Assembly (NCBI RefSeq): GCF_002575655.3
Contig: NC_053040.3
Span: forward strand, 358,048,267-358,112,266
Direction: 5' to 3'
Length of the DNA stretch: 64,000 nucleotides
Origin: Aegilops tauschii subsp. strangulata
Taxonomy: Eukaryota; Streptophyta; Magnoliopsida; Poales; Poaceae
Numbering within the stretch: position 1 is the stretch's first letter; every line of letters starts with the position of its first letter. Positions 1-11,840 of the stretch are shown piece after piece. The notes under the pieces were generated by a model. That model was not told where the DNA came from, made no database searches, and worked only from the letters and a program-made list of their open reading frames with translations. The position numbers were made by a program, and so were the translations under genes.

Positions 1-462
1 AGCGCCCTCCAAGACGCCCACGCCGGCGAACACTGCGCGCTCTTCCCATGGTGTGCGTGACGAGCAGCGTCACCACGCCGGTGACCCTGGGCACCGCCGT
101 GGGAAGAGCCCTGTGCGTCGTCCACGGGATGAAGGAGTTCGGCATGCCCGCCGAAGTGCTGGGGAAAATGGCACGCAGCCGCTGGATCGTAACGGAGCTC
201 CTTCTAACGTGGTTAGAAGTCGAAGCGCGCCACGATCCACGCAGCTGTCGCCACCGCCCATGCTAGCAGAAGCTTTGGCGCGCGCGTAGCTGCTCCTCGA
301 CTTCCCTCCTGCTGCAGAGAAGCTCGACGAGTGGAGGGCCACCATCCGGAGCCTCGTCACCATCGCCAACAAAGATGATCCACGCCGGCGGGGCCATCGG
401 GTCGGCGCTCCACTGAGCCACCACATGCTGGCAGTGGGAGGACCGAGGGAGCTGCGGCCACG
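1..462 (+). other. Leader / upstream-of-gag region of element A
   Basis: GC-rich sequence preceding the recognisable gag frame. No LTR terminus or primer-binding site is visible, so the 5' LTR must lie to the left. Short overlapping frames here have no recognisable domain and are treated as non-coding leader or decayed gag N-terminus. Confidence 0.5.
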
Positions 463-1585
463 GTGCACTCTCCTCCTCCTCGCCAGCCGCCGCGGGCGTC
501 GGCCCGTCATGACGACGCTTGTGATAACATCTCCATAGCGTCGTCCGACCCGCGGACCCTCCGCGACCAGCGCCAGGTTCTTCGGGAACGAGCTTACGAA
601 GACGCTCCGACCACCATCGAGCGCCGGCGCGAAACGCGCCACCAGTCAGACAAGCGGGCGGGACCGCTATGGACCACCCAGTACCGGGGGCCTCCGGTGG
701 CCTACTTTACGAGGTGGGCTGCCCGGCCTTCACCCGTGAGTTGCGGCAGTTCCAGTGGCCGTCCCACCGCACGTTCAAGCCTGACGTCGGCGAGAAGTAT
801 ACTCGCAAGACCCATCCGCCCGAGTTCCTCAGCATCTACACCATCACGATGCAGGCTGCCGGAGCTCGTGTCGACAAGGTGCTTGCCAATTATTACCCGC
901 TGGCGCGGAAGCCTAATGTCATGTCTTGGTTGATGCACCTGCTGGCGGATTCCATTTCTTCTTGGTCGGATCTGTGCCATGAGTTCGTTGGCGCCTTCAC
1001 AGGAGGCCACACAGCTCTTGGCCAGGCCAGTGATTTGCATATCATCCCCAGAAGGAAGGGGAAACCCTGCACAGGTACATCCAAAGGTTTAGCCGGGTGT
1101 AGTACAACATCCCTGACATTCATCCCGCCGCTGTGATCAGCGCGTTCCATCAGAACGTGCGCAATCGCAAGATGTGCGAAGAGCTGGCGATGACCAAGGT
1201 TAAAGATGTGGCCGAACTCTATGATCTGGCCGATAAGTGTGCCCGGGATGAAGAGGGAAGGAAGTACTCCGACAAGGACGCCGGCGTGGAAACCGACTCC
1301 TCTGACGAATACGCCGCCGCCCCGACGAAGAAGGGTTGGCACCGCAACAGGAAACGCAAGGGCAAGGCCATGCTTGCTGTTGAAGGATCCGACGACACCG
1401 GCGCTGCCAAGAAGGTCAAGGCAGATGGCCGCGGCAAGGAGATTGCCGGGTGCGCCGCCTGCCGGGCCTTGGCGGCTACCGACAAGCTAGGAAGCTCCGG
1501 CAAGCAATACTGCAAGATCCACCGCACCAAGGGCCACGACCTCCAGAACTGCCGGCAAGTCGAGCTGGTTGCTGAAAAGCAATAG
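463..1585 (+). pseudogene. gag: gag of element A (broken)
   Basis: Gag makes the particle that packages the element RNA. The retrotransposon-gag core is readable at 669-1060 (motifs FTRELRQFQW, PPEFLSIYT, SSWSDLCHEFV) and continues in another frame at 1061-1585 (ISAFHQNVRN, KDVAELYDLADK). It ends in a Lys-rich tail with a zinc-knuckle-like C-x2-H-x5-H-x4-C (CKIHRTKGHDLQNC). The N-terminal part at 463-740 is in a third frame. Lesions seen: one frameshift around 670-740, one near 1045-1060 (a G run one base short), an in-frame TAG at 1100-1102 and a TAG at 1583-1585. After the last stop the same frame runs straight on into the protease region, so gag and protease were one frame. It cannot be translated as a single protein now. 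Confidence 0.8.
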
Positions 1586-2655
1586 GCTGAGTATGAAAGG
1601 CGGGACAAGGAGAAGGGTCAGGACGGTGCCGAGGGATCCGGCAAGAAGCGCGGCGGCCAGGGAGGCCGCCCCGGCAAGGACAACCAGCAAGAGTGGCCCG
1701 CCCGGGGCCGTGACAAGAAACAAGAAAACGATGATCACGACGAGGACGACGAGTCCGGTGAGCAAGAGTTCCAGCAGGCTACGAAGGCCATGTACGTCGA
1801 TGGTGGCACCTCGCTGCATACTTCTCACCGCCAACTCAAGCAGTGGGCGCGTGAGATTACAGCAGCGGAACCATCGTTCGACGCTCAGAAGCCGCTGAAG
1901 TGGTCCAGCACGCCCCTCATCTTTGACGCTGAGGACCACCTTGACCGCACAACCGCGGTCGGGTGTTTGCCATTGTTGGTCTCACCAACGATACGCAACC
2001 TCAAGGTGAATAAGATGTTGGTTGACGGCGGGGCCGGCCTAAACTTGATCTCGCCTGTCGTGATCAAAAGACTGCAAATCCCTGATGGAGACCTCGAGGA
2101 AACAGGTACGTTTCAAGGGGTCAATCCGGGGAGAAGCCAGCCGAAGGGGATGGTCACACTGCCCGTGACGTTTGGAGGGGAGTTGAACTACAGAACGGAG
2201 AGGATCATCTTCGACGTGGCCGAGATCCCCTTGCCCTACAACGGGATCCTCGGCCGCCCGGCACTAGCCAAGTTCATGGCAGCATTACACTACGCCTACA
2301 ACAGGCTAAAGATGCCTGGGCCATTGACCATCATCTTCGTCCCCTCCGACAAGAAGGACGCGCTGATCTGCGGCGACCAACTCTACTGGGAAGCAGTTGC
2401 AGCAGCTGCCATCAAGGCACCTGCTCCTGCTGCTGAAGGCCCGGGAGGGAAGAAGAAGCCCAGCAAGACCTCTCGCACCCACTCCGGCAAGCGCACCTCC
2501 TCGGGGTGTTGCGCTACCGTCGAGGACGTGCCAGACAGCTCTACCGACAGGAGCAAGAAATCCAGAGCCGAGCCACCGCAGACCAAGAAGGTGTTCGTCA
2601 GGGAGGATGGCATGGAGGGGCCTTCACCATAGGCTCCACCCTCGACAGCAAATAG
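1586..2655 (+). pseudogene. Aspartic protease region of element A
   Basis: The retropepsin-type protease processes Gag-Pol. The frame is open from 1586 to 2632. The active-site loop reads LVDGGAGLNLIS, the plant Tat-type D-G-G form of the usual D-T/S-G. The flap and C-terminal part include YNGILGRPALAKFMA, typical of this family. A Lys/Ser-rich linker follows at about 2440-2600. A frameshift near 2600-2632 moves the frame to FTIGSTLDSK, which meets a TAG at 2653-2655 just before the reverse transcriptase. The same amber codon occurs at the same place in element B. Catalytic residues look intact, but the polyprotein is interrupted. Confidence 0.75.
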
Positions 2656-4916
2656 GAAGGCGCGCTCATCACCTTCCTGCGGGCAAATGTCGACGTGTTT
2701 GCGTGGCAAGCATCCGACATCCCCGGTGTTCCCAGGGAGGTGATTGAGCACCACCTAGTTGTCTGCCCTCATGCGCGGCCCGTCAAGCAGAAGGTCAGAA
2801 AGCAGGCTCTGGAGAGGCGGGAATTCATCATATAGTAGATCAGGAAGTTGGAAGCGACAGGTTTGGTGAGAAGAGTGCTCCACCCGACGTGGTTGGCCAA
2901 TCCGTACTGGTGCGCAAGGCAAATGGGAAGTGGAGGCTGTGTATTAATTACACAGATATCAATAAGGCTTGTCCTAAGGACCCCTTCCCGTTGCCGCGCA
3001 TCGACCAGATTGTTGACTCCACGGCCGGGTGTGATCTGTTATCATTCCTCGACGCCTACTTGGGCTACCACCAAATTTTCATGACAAGAGAGGATGAAGA
3101 AAAGACAACATTCATCACCCCATGTGGTACGTATTGCTTTTTGCGAATGCCTTTCGGGTTGAAGAGTGATGGCTCAACGTTTGCAAGAGCAGTTCAAATT
3201 GGTTTGGAACCTCAGCTCCATAGAAATATGGAGGCATACATGGATGACATAGTGGTCAAAACCAAGGACGGGCCAACAGTTGTGCAAGATGTGGAAGAGA
3301 CATTTGCCAACCTGCGCAAGATCAACCTTAAGCTGAACCGTGAGAAGTGTGTCTTCCGCGTTCCGTCCGGCAAGCTTCTCGGATTCTTTGTGTCGCAGCG
3401 CGGGATCGAGGCAAACCCAGATAAAATCAAAGTTATTGAGCAGATTGAGGCGCCCAAGTGGATCAAAGACGTGCGTCGGCTCGCTGGCTGCGTCACCGCC
3501 ATGAGCCGATTTATCTCCAAGTCCGCCGAGCGTGCCCTTCCCTTCTTCAAAATCTTGAAAAAGGCAGGCCCAATGGAGTGGACCCCGGAAGCTGAGGCGG
3601 TGTTGCAGCATCTGAAGAAATACCTTTCCTCCACGCCAATACTGGTTGCGCCTAAACCACAAGAGTCGTTGCTGCTGTATCTAGCGGCGACGAATCAAGT
3701 GGTCAGCGCAGCACTGGTGGCACAGAGAGAGGTTGACGAAGAGGCAGTGGCGGCGGCAGAACCAGCGGATGGAAAGCCAAAGATCCCCCCGGCAGGATCT
3801 GACGCCACCGAGGCAGTGCTTGCGCAGTCAGGCGAGGTGGTGCGAAAGAAGAAGATGATGCAGCAGCCGGTTTACTTTGTCAGCTCCCTCTTGCAGGGGG
3901 CTAGGTCGAGGTACTCCGGTGTGCAGAAATTTCTCTTCGTCCTCTTTATGGCCTCGAGGAAGCTGCGTCATTACTTCCAAGCCCACGAGATTACTGTCGT
4001 CACCCGCCTCCCATTGCAACGGATACTGCATAACCCAGATGTAACCGGAAGGATTGTGGAATGGGCCTTGGAGCTGTCAAGTTTTGGTTTGAAGTTTGAA
4101 AGTACCTCGACAATCCAGAGCAGAGTCTTGGCAGAGTTCATTGCGGAATGGACCTCAACGCCTGACGAAGAAATCCAGGAGACCGCTCTCCCCGGCAAGG
4201 AAGCAGACTGCGACTGGATCATGTACTTTGATGGGGCTTTCTCGTTGCAAGGTGCCGGTGTGCTGCTCGTCGCACCCACCGGAGAGCACCTCAAGTACAT
4301 GATACAGATGCACTTTCCCAGGGAGATGTCCACCAACAACACTGCTGAGTACGAGGGGTTGCTTGCCGGTCTCACGATCGCGGCAGACCTCGGGGTTAAG
4401 AAGCTCATCGTCAGGGGTGACTCGCAGCTCGTTGTCAGACAGGTCAACAAGGATTATCAGAGCCCATTGATGGAGGCTTACGTAGATGAGGTGAGGAAGC
4501 TGGAGGAACGCTTTGACGGTATCCAAGCGGATCACGTCCCCCGAATGGAGAACGGCATCGCCGATTACTTGTCAAAGTGTGCTGCATTCAAGCTACATGT
4601 GCAATCAGGTACCTTTTTGCTCCAGTTAACTCAACCAACCGTCGAACCATCAACGGGGCAGAACAAGCGGAGGAAGTCAGGTCCCGACAAGTACTTTCCT
4701 ACCGAGCCCTCTAAGGCTGTCGGCAAGGGTGCTACCGCGGACGCTGAGCCTGCCAAAGGGCAACTGGCTCCAGCAGGGCGTCAAGCCCTGGCCATGGATA
4801 CAGTCGCGCCCATGGCTGAGGAAATGCCTTTGGTCCTTGCCGTCGAGCCCCAGGCTCCGGCATGGGCACAACATATTGTCCGATTCCTCCAAACAGGGGA
4901 ACTTCCTGAGGAGTAG
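2656..4916 (+). pseudogene. Reverse transcriptase with two RNase H domains, element A
   Basis: This region copies the element RNA into DNA. The RT N-terminal part (2656-2910) contains two adjacent TAG codons at 2833-2838 and a frameshift near 2900. From 2889 the frame is open to 4916. RT motifs in order: CINYTDINKACPKDPFPLPR, LSFLDAYLGYHQI, FITPCGTYCFLRMPFGL, and the catalytic EAYMDDIVV (YMDD intact). A degenerate Ty3 RNase H follows (SRYSGVQKFLFVL ... RKLRHYF). After a linker comes a second, archaeal-type RNase H with FDGAFSLQGAG, NNTAEYEGL and VRGDSQLVV, so its three acidic residues are present. A TAG at 4914-4916 separates it from integrase in the same frame. The dual RNase H places the element in the Tat lineage. 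Confidence 0.85.
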
Positions 4917-6097
4917 GAAGAAGCGGAAAAAGTAGCCCGCCGGGACGCCCTGTACCAGTTCATCGACGACGTCCTGTACAGAAGAAGGCCGAACGGCGTG
5001 AAATTGAAGTGCATCCCCCGGGAGGAAGGACTGGAGCTGTTGGCAGAGATACATGGAGGCATATGTGGCTCCCACATAGGGTCGAGGGCCCTTGCCGGAA
5101 AGGCGTTCCGGCAAGGTTTCTTCTGGCCCACCGCCCTCCAGGATGCGACGGCACTAGTAACCAAGTTTGAAGCGTGTCAGTTCCATTCAAAGAAGCTTCA
5201 TCAACCAGCTCAAGCCCTTCAAACAATCCCTCTCTCCTGGGCATTCTCGGTCTAGGGACTCGATATACTGGGCCCTTCCCCCGTGCTGTCAGGGGCTTTG
5301 AGTACTTGTACGTCGCAATCGACAAGTTCACAAAGTGTCCGGAGGTGGAAGCAGTGAGAAAGGTGACTGGTCAGTCAGCTGTCAAGTTTTTCAAGGGACT
5401 GGTCTGCCATTTTGGTGTCCCAAACAGAGTCATCACCGACAACGGCACGCAGTTCACTAGCCACACCTTCATGCAATACATTCAAGACCTCGGCAGCAAG
5501 GTCTGTTTTGCTTCCGTGGCACACCCACGGAGCAACGGCCAAGCGGAGAGGGCAAATGACGAAGTCTTGCGAGGCCTAAGAACAAATACTTTTGACAAGC
5601 TGCGCAAGAGCGGAAGGTGCTGGATTGATGAGTTGCCGGCGGTTCTTTGGTCGATCAGGACGACCCCAAATCGAGCCACCGGTCAGATACCCTTTGCCCT
5701 AGTATATGGGGCGGAGGCAGTTCTCCCCACGGAACTCATATACGGGTCACCTCGATTGCTCTCTTATGATGAGCTTGAGCAAGAACAGTTGCGGCAAGAT
5801 TACGCAATGCTCCTTGAGGAAGATCGTCTTCGGGCGGCTGTGAGAGCAACACGCTACCAACTAGCCCTGCGCTGCAACCATAGCGGCAAGGTTCATGCCC
5901 GAAGCTTTGAGGAAGGCGACCTTGTTCTTCAGCGCGTTCAGTCGGCCAAGAATTCCAACAAGTTGACGCCAAAGTGGGAAGGCCCTTATCAGGTAATAGG
6001 ACTCACCAGGCCCGGCGCAGTCCGCCTGGAGACCGAAGATGCTGTTCCAGTGAGCAACTCCTGGAACATCGAGCATCTTCGCAAGTTTTACCCATAA
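4917..6097 (+). pseudogene. Integrase of element A
   Basis: Integrase inserts the cDNA into the chromosome. The N-terminal HHCC region is readable at about 4998-5200 (HGGICGSH), but the usual C-x2-C reads FEACQF, so the first cysteine is lost. A TAG at 5253-5255 (normally Trp) and a one-base deletion near 5270-5280 split off the catalytic core, which is open from about 5275 to 6097. The first catalytic Asp sits in the upstream frame (GLDILGP). The second is in ITDNGTQF and the Glu is in NGQAERAND. The C-terminus (KWEGPYQVIG ... HLRKFYP) is the common plant Gypsy GPY/F end without a chromodomain. Confidence 0.85.
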
Positions 6098-6235
6098 GGC
6101 GGGCCTTGCCGGGCCCCCCGGCAAGCCACCCTTTTGTACAAGCTTTGCCGGCAAGGCATGTAACCCTTTGTACAAAGCCAGGCGCAGACCCTGACCATAA
6201 ATAAATGAAGTGCTGGTGCCCTAAGTTATAGCATG
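6098..6235 (+). other. Element A sequence downstream of integrase, ending in TSD GCATG
   Basis: Non-coding A sequence with short palindromic GGCAAG/CTTGCC motifs of the kind also found in A's 3' LTR. The last five bases, 6231-6235 (GCATG), are repeated at 28879-28883 on the far side of element B and are its target-site duplication. Confidence 0.75.
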
Positions 6236-7430
6236 GGTCGGGTGGTAGGTGCGACATATGCCAACGGGTGGCTTATCATTGTGGGAGCCAGTAAGACGTC
6301 GCCGGTGCCTGGAAACGGGATGAGGCGAAGACATGCACGCCGGCAGATCTTACCCAGGTTCGGGGCTCTCCGTGGAGATAATACCCCTAGTCCTGCTCTG
6401 CGGGGTCTCCGCATGATCACTAGATCAATACAAGTAGCTACAAGTGCTCCTTGAGCTGTCTGGCTAGAGGAAGAAGAAGGGAAAGGCTAGCTCTCCTTTT
6501 CTCTCTATGTGGTGTGTGAAACTATGTGAGATCAACCCTTTGCATGGGTGTCCGGGGGGTTTATATAGGCCTACCCCCAGGGGTACAATGGTAATCCGGC
6601 TGGGCGCGGGTCCCAGCCGTCAGTGTCCGTGTTCGCCGGCTTCTCCGCGGCCATTGGGGGCCCGCCGATTGGTGGGTCCCGCCGGCTGCCGGCCTCTTGG
6701 CCAAGAGGCCGGCCCCTCCGCTTGGGGGCCTTGTCGGCGGCTAGTTACTGTTGCCTCGCCCCTAATGACGAGGGCTTTGTCGAGGTAAGCGTGGCCACAG
6801 TGCCGCCGCCCTGCGGGCTCTCACTGTAGCCTCACCTCGTCTTGTCTCCTTAATGAGGCACATGTTTCGAGGGAGGGAGGTAGCCAGCTATTGGGAGCCG
6901 GCTAGACCCCCGGCCGACTAGGGGAGGCCGGGCCGCCTTCGAGCGTCTCCCTGGCTAAAGGGCCCGCCGCCCGCGGGCCGTACTGGCGCCTGTCGTGGGT
7001 GACGTTGAGGTTAACATGGCTACAGTGCCGCGCCGGACGGGGATGGCTGACCCGCACGGCGCCCTGTGGCCATTCCGGTTCCGGGATTCGGGGGTAGTGG
7101 GCTGTACTGCGGCCACGCCCCGTCTTATCACCGTTATGTGGATGCAGTCTTGGTGGGTGCAGTCTTGGCCGGCTTCTGGGAGTCGGCTCTCTTCATGGCC
7201 GGCTTCTGGGAGTCGGTCCTCTTGGGGCCGACTTCCTGGAGTCGGCCATCTCGTAGCTTTCTTTGGAGGAGGTTTCTGAGGTCTGGTCGCCTTCCGGTAG
7301 TCGGCCCTAGGGATAGCCGGCCGGAGGAAGGCGGCTCCATTCTTTGGATGCTTGCAGGCTCGAATGGCCTGACAATTTTTGAAGAGCCAGGGGGAGTCGG
7401 TTAGGCTACCCGTGGCCATTTACTCCAACA
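6236..7430 (-). repeat. 3' LTR of element B
   Basis: Matches 18937-19030 plus 27775-28878 nearly base for base. On the plus strand it ends ACTCCAACA at 7430. The other edge reads GGTCGGGT where the partner LTR reads TGTCGGCT, so the terminal dinucleotide is mutated. A TATATAA motif on the minus strand lies at about 6560-6567. Confidence 0.9.
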
Positions 7431-7447
7431 GTAGTCCCCGAAGCTGG
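7431..7447 (-). other. Polypurine tract of element B
   Basis: On the minus strand CTTCGGGGACTAC directly precedes the 3' LTR start TGTTGGAG. This is the expected place for the plus-strand primer. Confidence 0.65.
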
Positions 7448-8078
7448 TTGGGCTTCGAGGCTGAGAGGAGGTCGAGAAGCTCGGTCAGCTTCTTATCTTG
7501 ATGAGCCAGTAGCTGGGAGCCGGCTTCGGTTGGGCGCGCCATCTTGGCGAAATTTCTAAAGTCGGAAGGCGGGAGTGAGTTGGTGCGCATGCCGGGCCGC
7601 GGGTCGGCCGCTCGCTGCCCACGAACCACATGCCATCCTCCGGCTGAGAAAAGCCTGCCAACCCACGCGCGCGACAGGACGTCGCCGCAGGCCGGGGGCC
7701 CACCACTCCTACGCCTAGGCCCAGGCGCGGATTCTCTGTGGCCCAAAGCTGTCCGCACGCCTTCCGGCGGCGGTTTCCGCACGCCGTTAGGGCGCAATAA
7801 TCGCGGGACGTGGGGGAGTGGGTGCAGTTAATCCCACGTTCCCCCACGCCTCGCCTCCTCGGCTTCGCCGCACGAGGCCATAAGTAGGGGGAGGAGGGGA
7901 AGCGGCAGACGCTCGCACGCTCCTCTTCTCTCCGCCATCTTCTTCCTCCTCCTTTCCATCGCAGCAGCGCCTCGCCGCCACGCCGTCCCGCCAATCTTCA
8001 CTCCACCCCGCCGCTTTGCCGCCGCAGGGCCGTGCTTTCTCCGCCGCCGCACCCTTTCTCGCCAGCTTCTTGCCTATC
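7448..8078 (+). promoter_or_regulatory. Upstream region of the antisense gene of element B
   Basis: GC-rich sequence between the polypurine tract and the antisense ORF. A weak TATA-like CCATAAGTAG lies at about 7879-7888, followed by pyrimidine-rich leader sequence (CTCCTCTTCTCTCCGCC) before the coding part. Promoter activity is inferred from position only. Confidence 0.35.
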
Positions 8079-11000
8079 ATGCAGTACGGCGGGACTGGGA
8101 CGTCTCCAACGTCCATATGGTCCATATCGACTTCCTCCGCAAGACGCGACGGTTGCCCGGCAAGGACCAGGTGCGGGTCCGTCTCACGCCGGAGAAGGAG
8201 ATCACGCCGGCGCCGGAGGAAGGCGAGCGGGTAATCTTCCGCTCGCACTTCCTGCACGGCCTCGGCCTGCCGGCGAGCGCCTTCTTCCGCTCCTTTCTCG
8301 AGTTCTATCAACTCCAGCCGCACCACCTCACCCTGAACACGGTGGTGCTGCTGTCCGCCTTCGTCAGCTTGTGCGAAGGCTTTCTTGGCGTTCTCCCCAC
8401 CCTCGAGCTCTGGGGGAGTTCTTCCAATCTAAGCTGGGCAACCGCATGCAGGGTGTGCCGGCCCAGAGCGGCGCCTTCATCACAATGCGGAGGCCGGCGG
8501 CCGACAACCCCTTCCCCGTCATCATGTTAATCCAGTCGGTGAAGCTCTGGCAGAAGTCATATTTCTACGTGAAGAACGTCGCCCGCAGGGCGACTACGTC
8601 AACTTGCCGGCTTACGTAGCCGGCCCGCCGGCTGGAGGCGGCCCAGTGGTCCTATTGGGCCGTGACACTGTCGCAGGCCGGAGCCGCAGCCGTCGCCCGA
8701 CTGCGGGTGATGATCCAGTCGGAGGGCCTGACTGGGTCCGACTTGCTGGCCGCCTTTGTCGCAGGCCGGGAGCTTCCGCTTCAGAGCCGCCCTCACCTGA
8801 TCTGTCAGATGAGCGGTCAACTCAATCCGAGTCGGATGTGCACCAAGGACATGCCGCACGACGAGGTGGCCCATATGGTGAATTATCTTGCGAACTGCAA
8901 GCTCTCCGCGGAGTGGCGGTTTGGCAAGGAGCCATATTCCTGTGCACATCCTCCGCCCACTGTATGTTCTCTTTTTCCCTTTCTTCTCTTAGTTTTGTCG
9001 CCGAGTTCCTTTTGGCCGTCTCTGACCAGTCGGCACGCCTTGGCAGAGCCCTCTCCTTCGACCTGCAGCCGGGTCGGAGGCGAAGCGCCGATTCCTCCCC
9101 GACCGGCCGGAGCATGACCTGGAGGACCATGACTTGGGGGCGGCTGCCATGGATGAAAACACCGAGGCGGGTAGCGGCGAAGCCGGCGGCAAAGCAGGCG
9201 GCTCCGGGCTGGGAGCCAGCTCCACGGAAATTGTCCCATGCCGCCAGCCGGCGCCCGGCCACGCCGCGGGTTCCTCCGCCGTGCCGCCTGCTCGGGGCGG
9301 CAGGCAGAAGCGTCGTGCCGCGTCAGGCTTGTTCGGCAGCCGGCCGAAGAAGCCCAAGGGCAGGGCGGCGGCGACCAGGCGGGATGAGGCGGCCGCGAAG
9401 GCGGCCCGCTTCCGCAAGGTGGTGAAGCAGCCGCAGATGGTGTCGGCGTAAGTGTATATTCCTTTGTACATTCTTTCTTCTTTTCTTGGTGATTTCTGAA
9501 TCCTTGCCCTTTCTCAACAGATTAGGGCTCCGCTTTCGCTCGAGCGGGTTGCTGTCGCCTCCGTCGTTGGATCGCCGGGAGGATCCGGGAGCACCCGCCG
9601 CGTGGACCCCTGAACCGAGCTTCAGGCGGCAACGGAGCGAAACACGCGGGAGGCGCGGGAGGAGCGGGAGGCGGAGGAGTTGAGGGCGGCTGCCACCAAG
9701 GCGGCACAGGAGGAGGAGGCGGCGAAGGCGCGTGCCGACGCAGCGGCCACGGCCGCGGCGACAGCGGAGGGGGCCTTGCTCATCACTCCTTTGCGTGTCG
9801 CGGCGCCCGAGGTCCCAGAGCCCCCACCAGAAGAAGCCGGCGGCGATCAGCCGGGGTTGGAGAGGGAGGATGACGTCGTCGTCCCGGAGAGGGAGGCAGC
9901 ACCGGCCCCGCCGACTGGGGCGGCTCAAGGCGGCCAGCCGATCGTGTCTCCTGCACAATCGGCCGGGGGCGAGCCGGCCGCGAGGACGGACCTGGTAGTC
10001 CAGTCGCCATCGCGCCCGCGCACGGGGAAAGCCACATCGGACCCGCAGAAGGCCGCTGGCTCCAGCTTGACGTCCCAGGACGTGGAGGCGGCCAGCGCCA
10101 GCTCGGGGTGGATGCCGAGTGGAGGGACGACTGTGGTGAACGTGGCAACGCAGGACGTTCGGAACCGCCTTCAGTCCCAGGCTGCGGCGCTGAGGAAATA
10201 TAATGACGAGTTCCTGCGACGCGGGCGGCCATTCGGGTTAGTCTTCCTATTTTTGCTTTTTGCTCTTGGTTTCTTCCGTGAGGGTGCGTCAGCGCACCCA
10301 CTGGGTGTAGTCCCCGAGTTCCGAGTCGGCTGCTGAGCAGGAGGCTTGGAACTTCTTAGCGGGCTTTGTTTTTCTATCTTGTTCTCATTCGCTCCTCTGT
10401 CTAACTTGCAGGACTACCACAACCTCCGCGCGGTTGCCTTCAACTCCCAGGCTCGGGAGCTGACCCAGAAGAATGCTGATCTGTCTGAGAGCCGGGGTAA
10501 GTGCTTCGTCTTTTATCTCACGTGGGGGCGCGTCAGCGCACCCACTGGGTGTAGTCCCCGAGATTCGGGCCGACTGCTGAGCGGTCGGGTCGGATCTTCC
10601 TTGACGACTTCTTCCTTATTGCTTCTTTCTTTTCTGCCATCCCTGCAGCGGCCAACGCCAGTCTGAGGGAACAGCTGGGCGGGGCTCAGGCCGCCCTCCG
10701 TGCTAAGGAGGCCGAGTTTGACGCTTTGGCACAGGAGCGTGACCGCCTGGCCAAGAGGTTGGCCGACCAGGAGAAGAGCCACAAGGCGGCCCTGAAGGCG
10801 GTGCAGGACAGCGAGGCCGCCCTCCAAGCTGAGTATGAGACAGGGCGGCTAGCTGGGCTGAAGCGAAGCAGACGCTGATCAACGGCTATGGCCAGATCGA
10901 AGACTTGGTTGACGGTAGGCCGCCTTCTTCTTCGTCCTTGCATGCCGCTTGCCGTTTAGCTCATTTTCTGACTTGGTGTTTTTCTCTTCTTTCTCTTTCT

Positions 11001-11840
11001 TCCTTGTGCAGAGTATTTCCCTGGCTATTCTACCGCCGCCAACCAGGTCGTCGAGGCCCACCGCGAGGCACGCAGGCGGGCTGGCGCCGAGATCGCACGA
11101 AACGCTGGCCGGTCTATAGAGGAGCAGCTCTTGGCGATTCAGGCCCGCCTCCAGCCGGCTCATCGCATGCTCCGCCGGCTTCAGCGTGTTGGGGCGCAGG
11201 TGTTTACCGCTCTCTGGCATGGTGAGGTGATTCCCCGCACCCCCAGTCAGACTGCCGACTGGCTGGAGGTGGCGGTCGGCCGCTTCGAGGCCTGGAAGGC
11301 TTCTGTGGCTCGGTCCGGCGCCAGGCGGGTGCTGGAGTTCGCAAAGGCCTGGTATCCCGAGCTGAGTCTGGACCAGCTGACCACCTGGCGGCAGGAGGCC
11401 GACACAGAGCTGGAGCTGGCGCGGCCGGCTATCATCCAGCGGGCTTCGGCGATTGCCAATTACACCGACACCAGCGCCTTCGCTCCTGAGGTGGACGACA
11501 ACGGCGTTGCCCAGCCGGAGGAGTGGTTCGGGCTGAACCCGGCAAACGGCGAGGACTCGGTGGAGGAGATCGACTCCAGCGACGAGGGCGATGAGGAGGA
11601 GGAGGAGGAGGGTGAAGACGCCGCGCCAGATGGTGGAGCGGCCGGTCAGCCTCAGCTTGACCGTGCCTCCAGCAACAAGGCACGCGTGGGTGCACCGCCT
11701 GCAGCCGGCGATGATCAAGCCGAGACCTGCCAGCCGGCCACTCCTCCAGCCGGCGGCGCCGTCTCTCTCGACCAGCCCGGCTCCCCTGCTGCGCCCTTAG
11801 TCTCGTCTGCTGCCTCTACTTTCCTGTTTCACCATTCTTG
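8079..11840 (+). pseudogene. Antisense multi-exon gene of element B ('putative gypsy type transposon' family)
   Basis: Runs opposite to gag-pol of its host element. The N-terminal part (8090-8960) reads DWDVSNVH, EGERVIFRSHFLHGLGLPAS, FFRSFLEFYQLQPHHL and LCEGFLGVLPTLELWG, the pattern of the grass family annotated as 'putative gypsy type transposon' (Pfam PF04195 from memory). Exons are joined by GT..AG introns at about 8962-9046, 9449-9521, 10237-10410, 10497-10648 and 10917-11011. The middle is Ala/Glu/Pro-rich. From about 10411 it is coiled-coil-like (ELTQKNADLSES, LREQLGGAQAALRAKEAEF). The last exon is 11012 to about 11840 and has an acidic stretch (DSSDEGDEEEEEEGED). Frameshifts near 8412 (one G missing), 8590, 9110 and 10850 and the absence of a clear in-frame ATG before 8117 make it a pseudogene. 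Function unknown. Confidence 0.75.

Noticed and set aside
70..642. 190-codon minus-strand frame at the left edge
   Set aside because: Opposite to the leader and gag of element A, no domain, high GC explains the openness.
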